This document shows positions 1-8,396 of a DNA stretch of 63,435 nt, in pieces; within the stretch, counting starts at the first letter, position 1; the number at the start of each line of letters is the position of its first letter. The stretch is from contig CALLXD010000017.1 of NCBI GenBank assembly GCA_937766455.1, positions 1 through 63,435 on the forward strand. The letters are read 5' to 3'. The notes under the pieces are model-generated. The model was not told the origin of the DNA. It searched no databases and saw nothing but the letters and a program-made list of their open reading frames with translations. Made by a program: the position numbers and the translations under genes. This DNA is from Vicinamibacterales bacterium. GTDB taxonomy: Bacteria > Acidobacteriota > Vicinamibacteria > Vicinamibacterales > UBA8438.

Positions 1-690
1 TAGCTTGCTTCAGCCTCGTCTAATCTGCCTAGTTCTTGGAGCGTGATACCCAAGTTGTTGTGGGCTTCGGCATAGTCAGGTTTCAACGCTATCGCTTGCC
101 TACAGCTTGCTTCAGCCTCGTCTAATCTGCCCAGTTCTTGCAGCGTGACACCCAAGTTGCTGTGGGCTTCGGCATAGTCAGGTTTCAACGCTATCGCTTG
201 CCTATAGCTTGCTTCAGCCTCGTCTAATCTGCCCAGTTCTTGGAGCGTGATACCCAAGTTGCTGTGGGCTTCGGCAAAGTCAGGTTTCAACGCTATCGCT
301 TGCCTATAGCTTGCTTCAGCCTCGTCTAATCTGCCCAGTTCTTGGAGCGTGTTACCCAAGTTGCTAGTGGGCTTCGGCATAGTCAGGTTTCAACGCTATC
401 GCTTGCCTATAGCTTGCTTCAGCCTCGTCTAATCTTCCCAGTTCTTTGAGCGTGTTACCCAAGTTGCTGTGGGCTTCGGCATAGTCAGGTTTCAACGCTA
501 TCGCTTGTGTATAGCTTGCTTCAGCTTCGTCTAATCTGCCCAGTTCTTTGAGCGTGTTACCCAAGTTGCTGTGGGCTTCGGCATAGTCAGGTTTCAACGC
601 TATCGCTTGTGTATAGCTTGCTTCAGCCTCTTCTAATCTGCCCAGTTCTTGAGCGTGACACCCAAGTTGCTGTGGGCTTCGGCATCTTGA
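1..690. repeat. 102-bp tandem repeats encoding TPR units (array 1)
   Basis: About six to seven near-identical direct repeats of 102 bp lie end to end, each encoding one 34-residue TPR on the minus strand. Recurrent landmarks on the plus strand are tagcttgcttcagcctc, followed by acccaagttgctgtgggc and tcaacgctatcgcttg. Identity at DNA level is far higher than needed to keep the protein fold, which suggests recent amplification by recombination or slippage. Confidence 0.9.
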
Positions 691-1139
691 GGAGCTAATG
701 CACTGCTTTTTGGTTAGCATCTACTGCTTCAGACTTTCTGCCTGTTTGCTCTAAGTACAGCGCCCAGCACTTTCCAGCCAAATTGATGCTTGGGAAATTC
801 GTTAGTAATAGATACTGCTAGCTTTTCAGCATCACCGAATCGTCCGTTTTGATAGTACTCTAAAAGACTACTGAGTTGTTCCTGAGATGGGCTTGCACTA
901 TCAACATTTCTGTTTGGTTTAGGAGCTAATTGTGCCTCCAGGACATTTAATTTTTCTTCAGCCACACCCTGCTTCTTTGCCTGCTCAAGGACTTGCTTTG
1001 CATTATCAAACTGCTTTTCTTTGATAAGAGCATCAATGTAACTCAGCCAAAACTGGTATATCTCGCATGCTTCGGCCAACTCGCCTCTCTTTGCGTGAGC
1101 TTTGGCCTTTCGAAAAATCTGATCAATAGATAAGGTCAT
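1..1139 (-). pseudogene. TPR repeat protein, frameshifted, runs off the left edge
   Basis: The start is ATG at 1139, which overlaps the TGA of the upstream paralogue as ATGA. The N-terminus reads MTLSIDQIFRKAKAHAKRGE, followed by the same linker (FWLSYIDALIKEKQFDNAK) as in the paralogue at 1136-4061. A frame break near 720-730 separates it from an array of 34-residue TPRs with consensus LGNTLKELGRLDEAEASY, which continues past base 1 with another break near 360. TPRs are protein-protein interaction scaffolds; in the paralogue they precede a sulfotransferase domain, so this copy probably had one too beyond the window. Whether the breaks are sequencing errors or real decay cannot be decided here. 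Confidence 0.7.
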
Positions 1140-4061
1140 AGGTCAATCTGCAAAGGTTTGAGCATATGCGGGTAGTCATTATGTTCATCGAGTACATTCC
1201 AGCGATCCCTTAATCCTGCCCTGAGGTATAGGTAAGAACCAGACTTTTTAAAGGTCTCCGGATCACTATTAGTAGTTTGTATTAGCTTTTCTTCAAAATC
1301 AAATAACTCATCCAGTAACGGACCGATCTCTTTAAGGTCTTTTTTAAAACCAGCAAGATCTTCTTCCGCATAACCAAACCTGACACTGAAGGGATAAAAA
1401 AGCGTGCGAAGTATAAACTGATCCTTATCGCTAAAAATACTTCCTACCTCTCTCTTGATAGAAGAAGGATCGAAGGGAGACATTCCTTCTTTACTATAAT
1501 TTGGGCTGCTAGGATCACCCCACCACTTCTTTCCCTGCGCCGTCATCTCATAGAGACTGTCTTGTTCCTCTACACCCATCCAGTCACACAAAGCAGAGAG
1601 GGTCTCCTTAGGGTGTAGCTTCAAATCCTCAAGGCGAACCCCTATCGAATCTTGAGTACGAAAAGCAATCTGATCAAAATCAAATAACATCGTCATTATC
1701 CGAGTTGATATATTTTTATGCTATATCTTTTCTTCATCCGTAAAGACCCTAGTAATCCAGGATTCACAACTTTGTATGGGATCACGTACCATCATCACCA
1801 ACCGCGTATCAGGGCAATATCTCAGGAAGTTCAGCGCTGTATAGGGGTTAGGATTATGGATATGGTAAAAGATAGTGTCTTTATCAGATGGATTATCTAA
1901 GGTGGCTTCATAGGCAACATGAACCAGAGAAAAAAAGGTGGCAGGGTCTAGCTTAGGATAGCAATCCATAAGACCGCGTAGCTGCAAACAGAAACGATCC
2001 CGGTCTACACACAACACCTCATCCCTACCGGGACCCACAGTAGTCATACCCTCCTGTTTGCCAAGATCATTTCTTGTACGATTGAGTTGAGGGATAGGAG
2101 CAGAAGAGCTCGCATCAAAGAGCACCTCAAACTGGCTCACAAATCGTTTGGCAATATCCTCCCATCCATTTGCTGTAAGGTTCTTCCAGCTATCACCGTT
2201 AAAATACTCGCTGAAGTATATACTCGGTAACGTTGATATCTCTGAGTGACTATCGATTAAACTATGTAAAAGACCCGTGCCACTTCGGCCAAAGTGTAAA
2301 AGACCTATCATCTTCTGCGGTAAAGATGGTTGGGGGTTTGAGGAAACACTAGACGGGTTTGGTATCTCTTCTTGTGAGATCAACGGTAAAGAATTAGTCG
2401 CTTTTTTAAAAGCATCATCTGCTAAATGAGGCGTAAAGGCAGCGAGCCTATACTCTAAAATATCATGATGAACATTGTTTAAGACATCAGCGCTTAATGC
2501 ATCCTTATAAGAGCTACTTTGTTCCCCGTGCAATTCCCTGGAAGACTGCTGTGCTTTAACGGCGAAAAAAAATGTTATTCCAGTAAGATTCATTATTAGG
2601 CTCAAGTGCTATGGCTTTTGTGGAGCTTGCCTCAGCCTCTTCCAACCTACCAGAATGATACAGCGTTATACCTAGGTTGCTATGAGCTTCGGCATGGTCA
2701 GGTTTAAGTACTATCGCTTGCCTATAGCTTGCTTCAGCCTCTTCTAATCTACCAAGTTCCTTGAGCGTGATACCCAAGTTGTAATGAGCTTCGGCATAGT
2801 CAGGTTTCAAGTACTATCGCTTGTGCGTAGCTGGCTTCAGCCTCTTCCAATCTGCCCAGTTCTTTAAGCGTATACCCAAGTTGTAATGCGCTTCGGCATA
2901 GTCAGGTTTCAACGCTATCGCTTGTGCGTAGCTGGCTTCAGCCTCTTCTAATCTGCCCAGTTCTTTAAGCGTAATACCCAAGTTGCTATGGGCTTCGGCA
3001 TAGTCAGGTTTCAACGCTATCGCTTGTCTGTAGCTTGCTTCAGCCTCATCTAATCTGCCCAGTTCTTGCAGCGTGATACCCAAGTTGCTATGGGCTTCGG
3101 CATAGTCAGGTTTCAACGCTATCGCTTGCCTATAGCTTGCTTCAGCCTCTTCTAATCTGCCCAGTTCTTGCAGCGTGTTACCCAAGTTGCTGTGGGCTTC
3201 GGCAAAGTCAGGTTTCAACGCTATCGCTTGTCTATAGCTTGCTTCAGCCTCTTCTAATCTGCCCAGTTCTTGCAGCGTGTTACCCAAGTTGCTGTGGGCT
3301 TCGGCATAGTCAGGTTTCAGCGCTATTGCTTGCGTATAGCTTGCTTCAGCCTCGTCTAATCTGCCTAGATCTTTGAGCGTGTTACCCAAGTTGCTAGTGG
3401 GCTTCGGCATGTCAGGTTCAGCGCTATCGCTTGTCTAAGCTTGCTCAGCCTCTTCTACTTCCTAGTCTGACGTTGCCCAAGTTGCTATGGGCTTCGGCAT
3501 CTTGCGCTAATTCACTGCTTTTTCTTAAGCCTCAGGTTCCTGCCTGTTTGACGTAACACGCTCCAAGTACTTTCCAACCAAATGCATGGTGGGAAATTGT
3601 TGAGTGATGGATAGTGCCAACGTCTCAGCATCACCATATCGTCCGTTCTGATAGTGCTCTAGAAGGCTGTTTAATTCTGACTGAGACGGCGATGTGCGAT
3701 TGTCTTCTGACCTTAGTTGCTGGCTAAGTGCATTTAATTTCTCTTCCGCCAACCCCTGCTGCTTGGCTTGCTCAAAAGCTTGCTTTGCATTATCAAACTG
3801 CTTTTCCTTGATTAGAGCATCAATGTAGCTCAGCCAAAACTGTTCTATCTTTGGATTGGCTTCAAGAGCAGTTTTAAATAACGGCAGCGCAGCCTCAGTT
3901 TTATTAACTGAGACGGCTATTACCCTAGATTATGATTGGCATCAGGATGCTGCTGGCTGAGATTGCAAGATAGCGCGATAAAGACGTTCGGCATCTTGAA
4001 GCTTGCCTTCTTTATGCGCGGCAACACCTTGCTGCAGTGCTTGTTCGATAGTTAGTTCCAT
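1136..4061 (-). pseudogene. TPR-sulfotransferase protein, disrupted by frameshifts and one amber codon
   Basis: The start is ATG at 4061 (MELTIEQALQQGVAAHKEGK). Order of parts: N-terminal TPR-like helix pair, linker (3525-3930), about nine TPRs (2600-3500), then a sulfotransferase domain at 1136-2560. That domain has the PAPS 5'-phosphosulfate loop FGRSGTGLLHS and the 3'-phosphate motif MMVRDPIQSCESW. The family transfers sulfate from PAPS to hydroxyl or amino acceptors; the substrate is unknown. The reading frame is broken near 3930-3945, in 3411-3540, near 2875 and 2810, in an A8 run near 2570, and by an in-frame TAG at 1721-1723 (DEEKI-stop-HKNIS). It ends in a TGA overlapping the next gene. 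Homopolymer indels suggest read errors, but the TAG is a substitution. Confidence 0.75.
2600..3510. repeat. 102-bp tandem repeats encoding TPR units (array 2)
   Basis: About nine direct 102-bp repeats nearly identical to those at 1-690, coding on the minus strand. The distal copies (3411-3510) contain several small deletions that break the frame. The copy at 2804-2820 looks like a blend of two repeat variants, gtttcaacgct and gtttaagtact, with one extra base. Confidence 0.9.
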
Positions 4062-4681
4062 TAAACGCTCTTGAACGCTGCTTCGTACATGTTGTAAGCA
4101 ACTATTTAATTTCCTATTTTTGAGTCTATTATTGTTTATTCCCACTCAATAATAATTACCCTATAACTTATTGATTTAAGTAAGTTCTTTTATTATTTGT
4201 AACTCAGGATTTATATAGCGAATCAATAATTTTCTCATACAAAAACTCTGACATATTTTGGTGATGTTGGGGAGTCTAACTTTAGTGGAGTGGAGTGTGT
4301 TAGAATGTGTGAATGGGAATATGTACTTGTTGAAGTTGGTGATGACGAATTTGAAGAGATATCGATAGAGCGGTCTGATGTGTCTGGTGACATCACTGTT
4401 GAATAGGCATAAAGAAATTAGCCGGGGGATAGTCAACGGAAGCCTATACCGTAACATCGAACCTCACATAGTCTGTCAGCCCCTCCATCAACTAATTCTT
4501 TCAGCTAACACAAACCGTACGCTTTTGAACCGTTTCTAGGCTCATATGTCGCCATGGTTGGGGGAGGAAGTACAGTGGGATCGAACCCCCAAGACAGGGC
4601 TTGGCTCAAACATTGAGCAGTAAATTTATATCTAATCGTTGGATATATTTTTCTATTTATGCTATAATAACAACCAGTTAC
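4062..4681. other. AT-rich intergenic stretch, no convincing gene
   Basis: Short ORFs here have no recognisable domain. The only structure noted is a tRNA T-arm-like string near 4575-4592 (gtgggatcgaaccccc on the plus strand). It resembles the 3' part of the tRNA-Ser at 5146-5235 and might be a degenerate attachment-site duplicate. I could not fold it into a full tRNA. Confidence 0.4.
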
Positions 4682-4984
4682 ATGGCACATGAACCTACAT
4701 CCACCATCCGTGCAAGACGCCTCCGGGAGCGCCGCCAGAGGGGCGTGCTTATGGTCGCGCCGGTTGAGATAGGCGAGGGTGGCGTCGCGTTACTAGTCGG
4801 CAACGGCCTGCTCAAAGAGCATGAAACGCGTAACAGGAATGCGGTCGGGGCGGCGTGTCTCGAGGCCCTTGAGCATGAATTTAAAGAGCCACGATTTAGC
4901 TCCGGCCCGGGACACTTGCAGGTACAGGCCGCCCCCGTCGGCGAGCAGACCAGGACGTTTAGTCGTTTCCACTGCTTTAGCTGA
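4682..4984 (+). pseudogene. Remnant of small Arg-rich mobile-element protein
   Basis: The ORF reads MAHEPTSTIRARRLRERRQR, then VAPVEIGEGGVALLVGNGLL and a short acidic/Asn-rich tail. Small proteins with an RxRERRxRG helix followed by a segment such as VPVEVDEAALVDALVAAGLL are often found beside phage-type integrases; this match is from memory of the pattern. The 3' half overlaps the integrase fragment on the other strand, so only about 4682-4855 is likely original coding sequence. It sits in a GC-rich patch inside AT-rich DNA, as expected for transferred DNA. Confidence 0.45.
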
Positions 4985-5008
4985 TAACCGGTTTATACCG
5001 CGAGCCAT
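4793..5008 (-). pseudogene. Tyrosine integrase N-terminal fragment (P4-type, DUF4102 arm domain)
   Basis: From ATG 5008 the protein reads MARGINRLSAKAVETTKRPG, then LLADGGGLYLQVSRAGAKSW and LFKFMLKG. This is the hallmark N-terminal arm-type DNA-binding domain of P4/DUF4102 tyrosine recombinases (GLYLxVxxxGaKsW). It stops making sense after about residue 48; the core-binding and catalytic R-H-R-Y domains are absent. It lies about 140 bp from tRNA-Ser, the usual insertion site of such elements. Local GC is much higher than the surroundings. It is probably the stub of a deleted island. Confidence 0.7.
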
Positions 5009-5145
5009 AATACTACCCACAAACCTACCCATAAACAGGGGTGGATTATAGCATAGCCTGGCAGACGTCGCCAAACATTAAATTACATAAACTATTGTTT
5101 TATATATAACTAATGAACGTCTATGGACGCTGACGGACTGTGGTA

Positions 5146-5235
5146 TGGCGGAGGGAGTGGGATTCGAACCCACGATACAGTTGCCTGTATACACGCTTTC
5201 CAAGCGTGCGCCTTCAGCCACTCGGCCACCCCTCC
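5146..5235 (-). tRNA. tRNA-Ser (GGA)
   Basis: On the minus strand the sequence begins GGAGGGGTGGCCGAGTGG, has the anticodon arm CACGC-TTGGAAA-GCGTG (anticodon GGA), a long variable arm typical of class II tRNAs, the T-arm GTGGGTTCGAATCCCAC, and an encoded CCA at 5148-5146. It is the likely attachment site of the integrase remnant at 4793-5008. Confidence 0.95.
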
Positions 5236-5552
5236 AACCTTTCAGGTGTATTCGTATTCTGGAATCATTAATATTTCAAGAGTGTTATTTAGTTAAAATG
5301 GTAATTTAAAGAATATTTATTATATCGGTATTATAGTAAATTATTACTATATGATATTTTATCAACAGATATATTTAAATCGTTTAGTTGTATTTGGTGG
5401 CTATGAATTATTATTAAGACTTACAGTATTAGATGTTTCGTTAATTGTTTGTAATATGATTTCGAAAAAACTGATATATCTAACTATTTTAAACTACGAA
5501 TATGAATCTTATTATTAAGTAGTAATAATACTTTTAAAAAGAAAAAAAGCAC
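5236..5552. other. Very AT-rich intergenic region
   Basis: About 317 bases rich in A/T runs lie between tRNA-Ser and the TonB-like gene. No ORF, repeat or clear hairpin is visible. A purine run (aaaaagaaaaaaag) lies 5-20 bases before the ATG at 5553 and may include the promoter or ribosome-binding region of that gene. Confidence 0.4.
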
Positions 5553-6345
5553 ATGATATTCTCCCTTTGGAAAACTTCATTAGCCTTCTTTATTGCACTT
5601 GGTTTGCAATTATTGTTTTTTTCAATGATGCAGGTAGAAAACAGAGAAGTAAGAATATTACATCCTAAGTATAATAACATTCAATTATTGTTTATGTCGA
5701 CTGAACATATATCAGATAGTAGAGTGTCAAAAGAAGTTACAACACAACTTAACACCAAAAAGAAACGTGAATCTGTAGAACAAAAATATTATCCAAACAA
5801 AAGTCAGTTAATTAACTCTACAAGTGGAGTAAAATATACTGAAGGTAAAACAAAAGATAATGAGATACCAAAACCTAAGAAAAAACCTTTTATACCAGTA
5901 ATGAAACAAATAAAAGAAGAAGTTAATACGAAAGAAATAATAGTTACGAAAAACAATAAATTTGAGAAATTCATAGAGTCAAATAAACCAATACAAAATA
6001 CAAAGAATAACAGACCTACTAGAAAGATAACAAATGTATTACGAAATGAAAATTTAAGTGTAATTACTAGTAGGTCTAATCAAACAAATCATTTTCAAAA
6101 CGAACATAGTTCGGGAAAAACAAATCAAACATTACATTCAAACAAATTAAAACAAACTCTAGCATCTATATCTAAAGAAAATAACATTAATTTAGCTTAT
6201 AAAAATAAAATAGAGCTCGAGTATAACTCTATTATTAGAGGATCACTACACGGAAACCACCGTTATCCTCATAGAGCAGTTAGTAGGCAGCAATCTGGCA
6301 CTGCAACATTATGGTTTACCTTACTGCCAAACGGAATGGTTGACC
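5553..6345 (+). CDS. TonB-like energy-transducing protein, truncated at the junction
   Basis: An N-terminal membrane anchor (LWKTSLAFFIALGLQLLFF, residues 6-24) is followed by about 190 residues of Lys/Asn-rich, low-complexity periplasmic linker. The start of a TonB C-terminal domain then follows (HRYPHRAVSRQQSGTATLWF, then TLLPNGMV). TonB couples the inner-membrane ExbBD motor to outer-membrane receptors. The C-terminal 30-50 residues that complete the fold are missing, because at about 6345 the sequence changes abruptly to the GC-rich ppdK. The few codons after NGMV are not TonB-like. Codon use is extremely AT-biased, unlike everything downstream. Confidence 0.65.
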
Positions 6346-8367
6346 AATCATCACATTCCCGATGAGATCGGCACCGCGGTCAGCGTGCAGCTGATGGTGT
6401 TTGGCAACACCGGAGAACGGTCCGCGACCGGCGTCGGGTTTACCCGGAACCCGGCCACGGGTGAGAAAGAGTTCTACGGCGAGTTCCTCGTGAACGCGCA
6501 AGGTGAAGATGTCGTGGCGGGGATCCGGACGCCTCAGCCGATTGCGGAACTCGAACGCATCATGCCGACGGCGTACAAGCAGCTGCGCAAGATCACCAGC
6601 CGGCTTGAGCGGCACTACAAGGACATTCAGGACTTCGAGTTTACGATTCAGGACCATCAACTCTTCATGTTGCAGACTCGGAGTGGCAAGCGGACCGGCC
6701 ACGCGGCGATCCGGATTGCCACCGATCTGGTCGATGAGCGCCTCGTCAGCGCGAAGCGCGCATTGTTATTGATTGACCCCGGGGCGCTGGTACAGCTCTT
6801 GGCCCCGGTGTTTGATCCGGTCGCGTGGGCCGGTATCCCTGTCGCGACGAGTGGGTTGCCGGCCTCGCCAGGGGCCGCCTCGGGGCAGCTCGTGTTCACG
6901 GCCGATGACGCGCAGCGTTGGACCGCCACGGGCAAACGGGTGGTGCTCCTACGCAAAGAGACGGTTCCGGATGACATCCACGGGATGCATGTCGCCGAGG
7001 GCGTGCTGACGGCGACCGGCGGAATGACCTCGCACGCGGCCGTCGTCGGGCGACAGATGGGCAAGCCCTCGGTGGTTGGCGCCGCCATCCAGGTGGACGA
7101 GCGGCGAAAACGACTACAGATCGGCGAACTCGTGCTCGAGGAGGGTGACGATATTTCCTTCGACGGGTTGACGGGTGAGGTCAAGATTGGTTCGGTGCCA
7201 AGCCAGCCGAGTGAGATCCTGCAGGTGGTGGCCGGTAACCTGCCGGCGGCCAAGTCGGACATCTATCAGCGCTTCATGCGGGTGATGCAGTGGACCGACC
7301 GGGTGCGGCGGCTTGGTGTGCGGGCGAACGCGGACCAGCCTGACCAAGCGGAGGTCGCACGCGCGTTCGGGGCCCGCGGAATCGGGCTGTGTCGTACGGA
7401 GCACATGTTCTTCGGCGAGGGCCGACTCGAGATCGTGCAACGCATGATCTTGGCCGAGACCGAGGCTGCCCGTCGGACGGCGCTGCGGGAGCTGTTGCCG
7501 TTGCAGCGACAGGACTTCTACGGTGTATTCAAGGCCATGGCGGGCCAGCCGGTCACGATTCGAACGATCGATCCGCCATTGCACGAATTCCTGCCGAAGC
7601 GGGAAGACCTGCTGGTCGAGATCGCGCGGCTGGAGGTGACGAAACCCCGGTCCCGACGCTTGGGCGAAAAACGCCGGCTGCTGCGGCGTGTCGAGGAATT
7701 ACACGAGTTCAATCCGATGCTCGGCCACCGCGGTGTGAGGCTGGGGATCAGCTACCCTGAGATTACCGAGATGCAGACCCGCGCCATCATTGAGGCCGCG
7801 GCTGCGCTGGGGAAGGAAGGGCTGACGGTGGTTCCGGAGATCATGATCCCGTTAGTCAGCGACGTGCGGGAGCTGCGCGACCAACGAGCGGTGATCGACC
7901 GGGTGGCCCACACCGTGATGACAGAGCAGGGTGTCACGGTGAAGTACCTGGTTGGGACGATGATCGAGGTGCCGCGTGCAGCGGTCACGGCAGGGGCCAT
8001 CGCAGGTGAGGCCGACTTCTTTTCGTTCGGCACCAACGACTTGACGCAAATGGTCTTTGGGTTCTCACGCGACGACGCCGCGAAGTTCCTCAAGCAGTAC
8101 CAGGCGCGCAAATTGATCGAGCGTGACCCGTTTGCCAGTCTCGACACGACCGGGGTCGGGGCCTTCGTCGAAATGGGGGTTCGCGCGGGCCGTGAGGCGA
8201 AGCCGGGCCTGAAGGTGGGGGTGTGCGGCGAGCACGGGGGCGACCCAGCGTCGATTCACTTCTTCGATCGCGTGGGGCTCGACTACGTGAGCGCCTCACC
8301 GTATCGCGTGCCCGTGGCTCGTCTCGCCGCGGCGCAGTCCGCCCTCGCGCTGGCAGACGCCGACTGA
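6346..8367 (+). CDS. ppdK: Pyruvate, phosphate dikinase, N-terminus missing
   Basis: The enzyme interconverts pyruvate + ATP + Pi with PEP + AMP + PPi (gluconeogenesis/glycolysis, cytosol). The readable part starts at IPDEIGTAVSVQLMVFGN, inside the ATP-grasp domain. Roughly 230 N-terminal residues of the usual 880 or so are absent. The ATP-grasp end (TGVGFTRNPATGEKEFYGEF) is present. The swivelling phosphohistidine domain has GGMTSHAAVVGRQMGKPSVV with the catalytic His at 7033-7035. The C-terminal TIM barrel ends with VCGEHGGDP carrying the catalytic Cys at 8224-8226. The first in-frame ATG (6340) is an accident of the junction. The gene is cut by the join, not by a stop or indel. mutL follows 29 bases later. 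Confidence 0.93.
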   Translation, partial: NHHIPDEIGTAVSVQLMVFGNTGERSATGVGFTRNPATGEKEFYGEFLVNAQGEDVVAGIRTPQPIAELERIMPTAYKQLRKITSRLERHYKDIQDFEFTIQDHQLFMLQTRSGKRTGHAAIRIATDLVDERLVSAKRALLLIDPGALVQLLAPVFDPVAWAGIPVATSGLPASPGAASGQLVFTADDAQRWTATGKRVVLLRKETVPDDIHGMHVAEGVLTATGGMTSHAAVVGRQMGKPSVVGAAIQVDERRKRLQIGELVLEEGDDISFDGLTGEVKIGSVPSQPSEILQVVAGNLPAAKSDIYQRFMRVMQWTDRVRRLGVRANADQPDQAEVARAFGARGIGLCRTEHMFFGEGRLEIVQRMILAETEAARRTALRELLPLQRQDFYGVFKAMAGQPVTIRTIDPPLHEFLPKREDLLVEIARLEVTKPRSRRLGEKRRLLRRVEELHEFNPMLGHRGVRLGISYPEITEMQTRAIIEAAAALGKEGLTVVPEIMIPLVSDVRELRDQRAVIDRVAHTVMTEQGVTVKYLVGTMIEVPRAAVTAGAIAGEADFFSFGTNDLTQMVFGFSRDDAAKFLKQYQARKLIERDPFASLDTTGVGAFVEMGVRAGREAKPGLKVGVCGEHGGDPASIHFFDRVGLDYVSASPYRVPVARLAAAQSALALADAD

Positions 8368-8396
8368 GCGGCTGGACCACGCTCGCGACCAACGCT

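Noticed and set aside
1-3510. Repeat arrays considered as CRISPR
   Set aside because: Units are 102 bp, directly adjacent without spacers, and encode TPRs in frame.
4176-4457. AT-rich minus-strand ORF
   Set aside because: No domain, no ribosome-binding site, low-complexity composition.
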